5,511 nt of DNA, taken from Pseudaeromonas sp041911695. GTDB lineage: Bacteria > Pseudomonadota > Gammaproteobacteria > Enterobacterales > Aeromonadaceae. The position numbers and the translations under genes were made by a program. The notes beneath the pieces were generated by a model. The model saw nothing but the letters and a program-made list of their open reading frames with translations, searched no databases and had not been told where the DNA came from. Positions 3,812 to 5,511 of the stretch are shown here, in pieces (within the stretch, counting starts at the first letter, position 1; each line of letters starts with the position of its first letter). The stretch spans positions 1 through 5,511 of the forward strand of contig JAYROM010000194.1 in NCBI GenBank assembly GCA_041911695.1. Reading direction: 5' to 3'.

Positions 3812-5511
3812 TTACTTCACATCGAAGCGGTCGGCGTTCATCACCTTGCACCATGCCTTGACGAAATCGCGGACAAACTTGTCACGATTATCGTCCTGCG
3901 CGTAGAGCTCGGCATAGGCACGCAGAATGGCGTTGGAGCCGAACACCAGATCAACCCGGGTCGCCGTCCACTTCACCGCCCCGCCCTGCCGTTCGCAGAT
4001 CTGGTACAGGTTGTCCCCAACCGGCTTCCAGCTGTAACGCATATCGGTCAGCCCGACAAAGAAGTCATTGCTGAGCACACCGACACGGTCGGTAAACACC
4101 CCATGCGCCGAACCACCATGATTGGTGCCCAGTACGCGCATCCCACCGAGCAGAACCGTCATCTCCGGTGCGGTCAGCCCCATCAACTGAGTGCGATCCA
4201 GCAACAGCTCTTCCGGGGTCACCGCATAGGGCTGCTTCTGCCAGTTGCGGAAGCCGTCATGCAGCGGCTCGAGCACGGCAAACGACGCAACATCAGTCAT
4301 CTGCTCGCTGGCGTCACCACGTCCTGGCACAAACGGCACCTCGATCTTCACCCCGGCGGCCTGCGCCGCCAGTTCGACCGCCGCCGAGCCGCCCAGCACA
4401 ATCAGATCAGCCAGACTCACCGGCTTGCCGAATGCAGACTGAATAGCGGTGAGCACGGCCAGCACTTTTTGCAGACGAGCCGGTTCATTGCCAACCCAAT
4501 CCTTTTGCGGGGCCAGACGAATGCGCGCGCCGTTCGCCCCGCCACGGAAGTCGGAACCACGGAAGGTGCGCGCACTGTCCCAGGCAGTACTGACCAGCTC
4601 ACCAACACTCAGACCACTGGCCAGAATCTGTTGCTTGAGGGTCGCGATATCCGCAGCTGACAACGGGCCGGGCGCCGCGGGGATGGGATCTTGCCAGATC
4701 AGATCTTCGGTCGGCACTTCCGCCCCCAGATAGCGGCTCTTCGGCCCCATGTCGCGATGGGTCAGCTTGAACCAGGCACGGGCAAAGGCATCGGCAAACG
4801 CCGCCGGATCTTGATGGAAGCGTCGAGCAATCGGCTCGTAGATCGGGTCGAAGCGCAGCGACAGATCGGCGGTGGTCATCATTGGCGGATACTTGCGCGA
4901 CGGATCATGCGCATCCGGGATCAGATGTTCCGGCTTGACGTTTTTCGGCGTCCACTGCTGTGCGCCGGACGGGCTGTGGACAAGCTCCCACTCGTAACCA
5001 AACAGCATGTCGAAGTAGCCGTTATCCCAAGTGGTCGGGTTCGGCTTCCACGCCCCTTCAATCCCGCTACTGGTGGTATGCACACCACTGCCGCTACCCA
5101 GCCGATTATGCCAGCCCAGCCCCTGCTCTTCGATACTGGCACCTTCCGGCTCGGCACCGACCAATGCCGGATCGCCAGCGCCGTGCGCCTTACCGAAGGT
5201 ATGGCCACCAGCCACCAGTGCCACCGTCTCTTCATCGTTCATCGCCATGCGGGCGAAGGTCTCGCGCACATCACGCCCGGAAGCCACCGGATCGGCTACG
5301 CCATCTGGCCCTTCCGGGTTGACATAGATCAACCCCATCTGCACCGCCGCCAGCGGGTTCTCCAGTTGGCGCTCGCCTGAGTAGCGGCTGTTTGGTTTGT
5401 CGCTGGTTGCCAACCATTCGCGCTCCGAGCCCCAGTAGATATCTTTCTCCGGATGCCAGATATCCTTGCGGCCCCCGGCAAAGCCGAAGGTCTTGAACCC
5501 CATCGACTCCA
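3812..5511 (-). CDS. katG: Catalase-peroxidase KatG (5' end beyond window)
   Basis: This bifunctional haem enzyme removes H2O2 as catalase and as peroxidase. The frame runs in from the right edge and ends in TAA at 3814-3812. By alignment to known KatG about 165-170 residues are missing, including the distal Arg-Trp-His pocket. An ATG at 5503-5501 is internal: the codons before it (Glu-Ser) continue the usual LESMGF segment. Counting from that Met, visible key residues are Tyr60 (MGLIYVNPEG) and Met86 (RMAMNDEE), two parts of the Trp-Tyr-Met cross-link, proximal haem ligand His101 (AGGHTFGKAHG), Trp152 (EGAWKPNPTTWDN) and Asp213 (MMTTADLSLRFDP). Ser146 matches the residue often changed in isoniazid-resistant Mycobacterium (Ser315). 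The degenerate C-terminal peroxidase domain (about 280-563) is complete and ends RFDVK. It converges on the ohr operon. Its promoter, where OxyR control would be expected, is outside the window. Confidence 0.97.
   Translation of the reverse strand, partial: ESMGFKTFGFAGGRKDIWHPEKDIYWGSEREWLATSDKPNSRYSGERQLENPLAAVQMGLIYVNPEGPDGVADPVASGRDVRETFARMAMNDEETVALVAGGHTFGKAHGAGDPALVGAEPEGASIEEQGLGWHNRLGSGSGVHTTSSGIEGAWKPNPTTWDNGYFDMLFGYEWELVHSPSGAQQWTPKNVKPEHLIPDAHDPSRKYPPMMTTADLSLRFDPIYEPIARRFHQDPAAFADAFARAWFKLTHRDMGPKSRYLGAEVPTEDLIWQDPIPAAPGPLSAADIATLKQQILASGLSVGELVSTAWDSARTFRGSDFRGGANGARIRLAPQKDWVGNEPARLQKVLAVLTAIQSAFGKPVSLADLIVLGGSAAVELAAQAAGVKIEVPFVPGRGDASEQMTDVASFAVLEPLHDGFRNWQKQPYAVTPEELLLDRTQLMGLTAPEMTVLLGGMRVLGTNHGGSAHGVFTDRVGVLSNDFFVGLTDMRYSWKPVGDNLYQICERQGGAVKWTATRVDLVFGSNAILRAYAELYAQDDNRDKFVRDFVKAWCKVMNADRFDVK

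Noticed and set aside
4691..5380. 229-codon plus-strand open frame opposite katG
   Set aside because: Its product is rich in Arg/His/Pro with no recognisable motif; it is antisense shadow of GC-rich katG codons.
5501..5503. ATG at 5503-5501 as the katG start
   Set aside because: The frame continues upstream through Glu-Ser to the window edge in the conserved LESMGF segment, and KatG needs about 165-170 more N-terminal residues including the distal haem pocket.

Overview
The window (about 57% GC by eye, densely coding) looks like gammaproteobacterial chromosome. The type IV (MSHA-like) pilin end, the OhrR/Ohr pair and the codon use would fit Aeromonadales or a relative. That assignment is inferred from recalled family resemblance and is not proven by any marker here.

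Layout: (1) 1-300 (+) is the 3' end of a type IV pilin gene, closed by a strong intrinsic terminator at 338-368. (2) 394-966 (-) encodes an exported SnoaL-like/NTF2-fold protein. It is divergent from (3) 1107-2045 (+), a LysR-type regulator, and the shared intergenic region carries a 9-bp perfect dyad with a T-N11-A core, a good candidate for the LysR operator. (4) 2085-3720 (+) is a self-contained organic-hydroperoxide defence operon. A near-consensus sigma70 promoter has its -10 buried in nested inverted repeats (likely OhrR operator), followed by ohr, a Cys-type glutathione peroxidase and ohrR. (5) 3812-5511 (-) is katG, convergent with the operon and cut by the right edge of the window (roughly 165-170 N-terminal residues missing). 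It has a clear terminator at 3745-3775.

Functionally, regions 4 and 5 form a peroxide-defence block. Ohr and the peroxidase reduce organic/lipid hydroperoxides, OhrR senses them through a reactive Cys and probably represses its own operon, and KatG removes H2O2. The pilin end and the LysR/SnoaL pair appear to be unrelated neighbours.

No mobile element, CRISPR, tRNA or rRNA is seen, and no stretch over 300 bases lacks a gene. I do not see a wholly new system. The points most worth a second look are the nested operator over the ohr -10, the peroxidase gene placed between ohr and ohrR, and the unusual Cys-x-Cys in OhrR, where the usual second redox cysteine seems to be missing.
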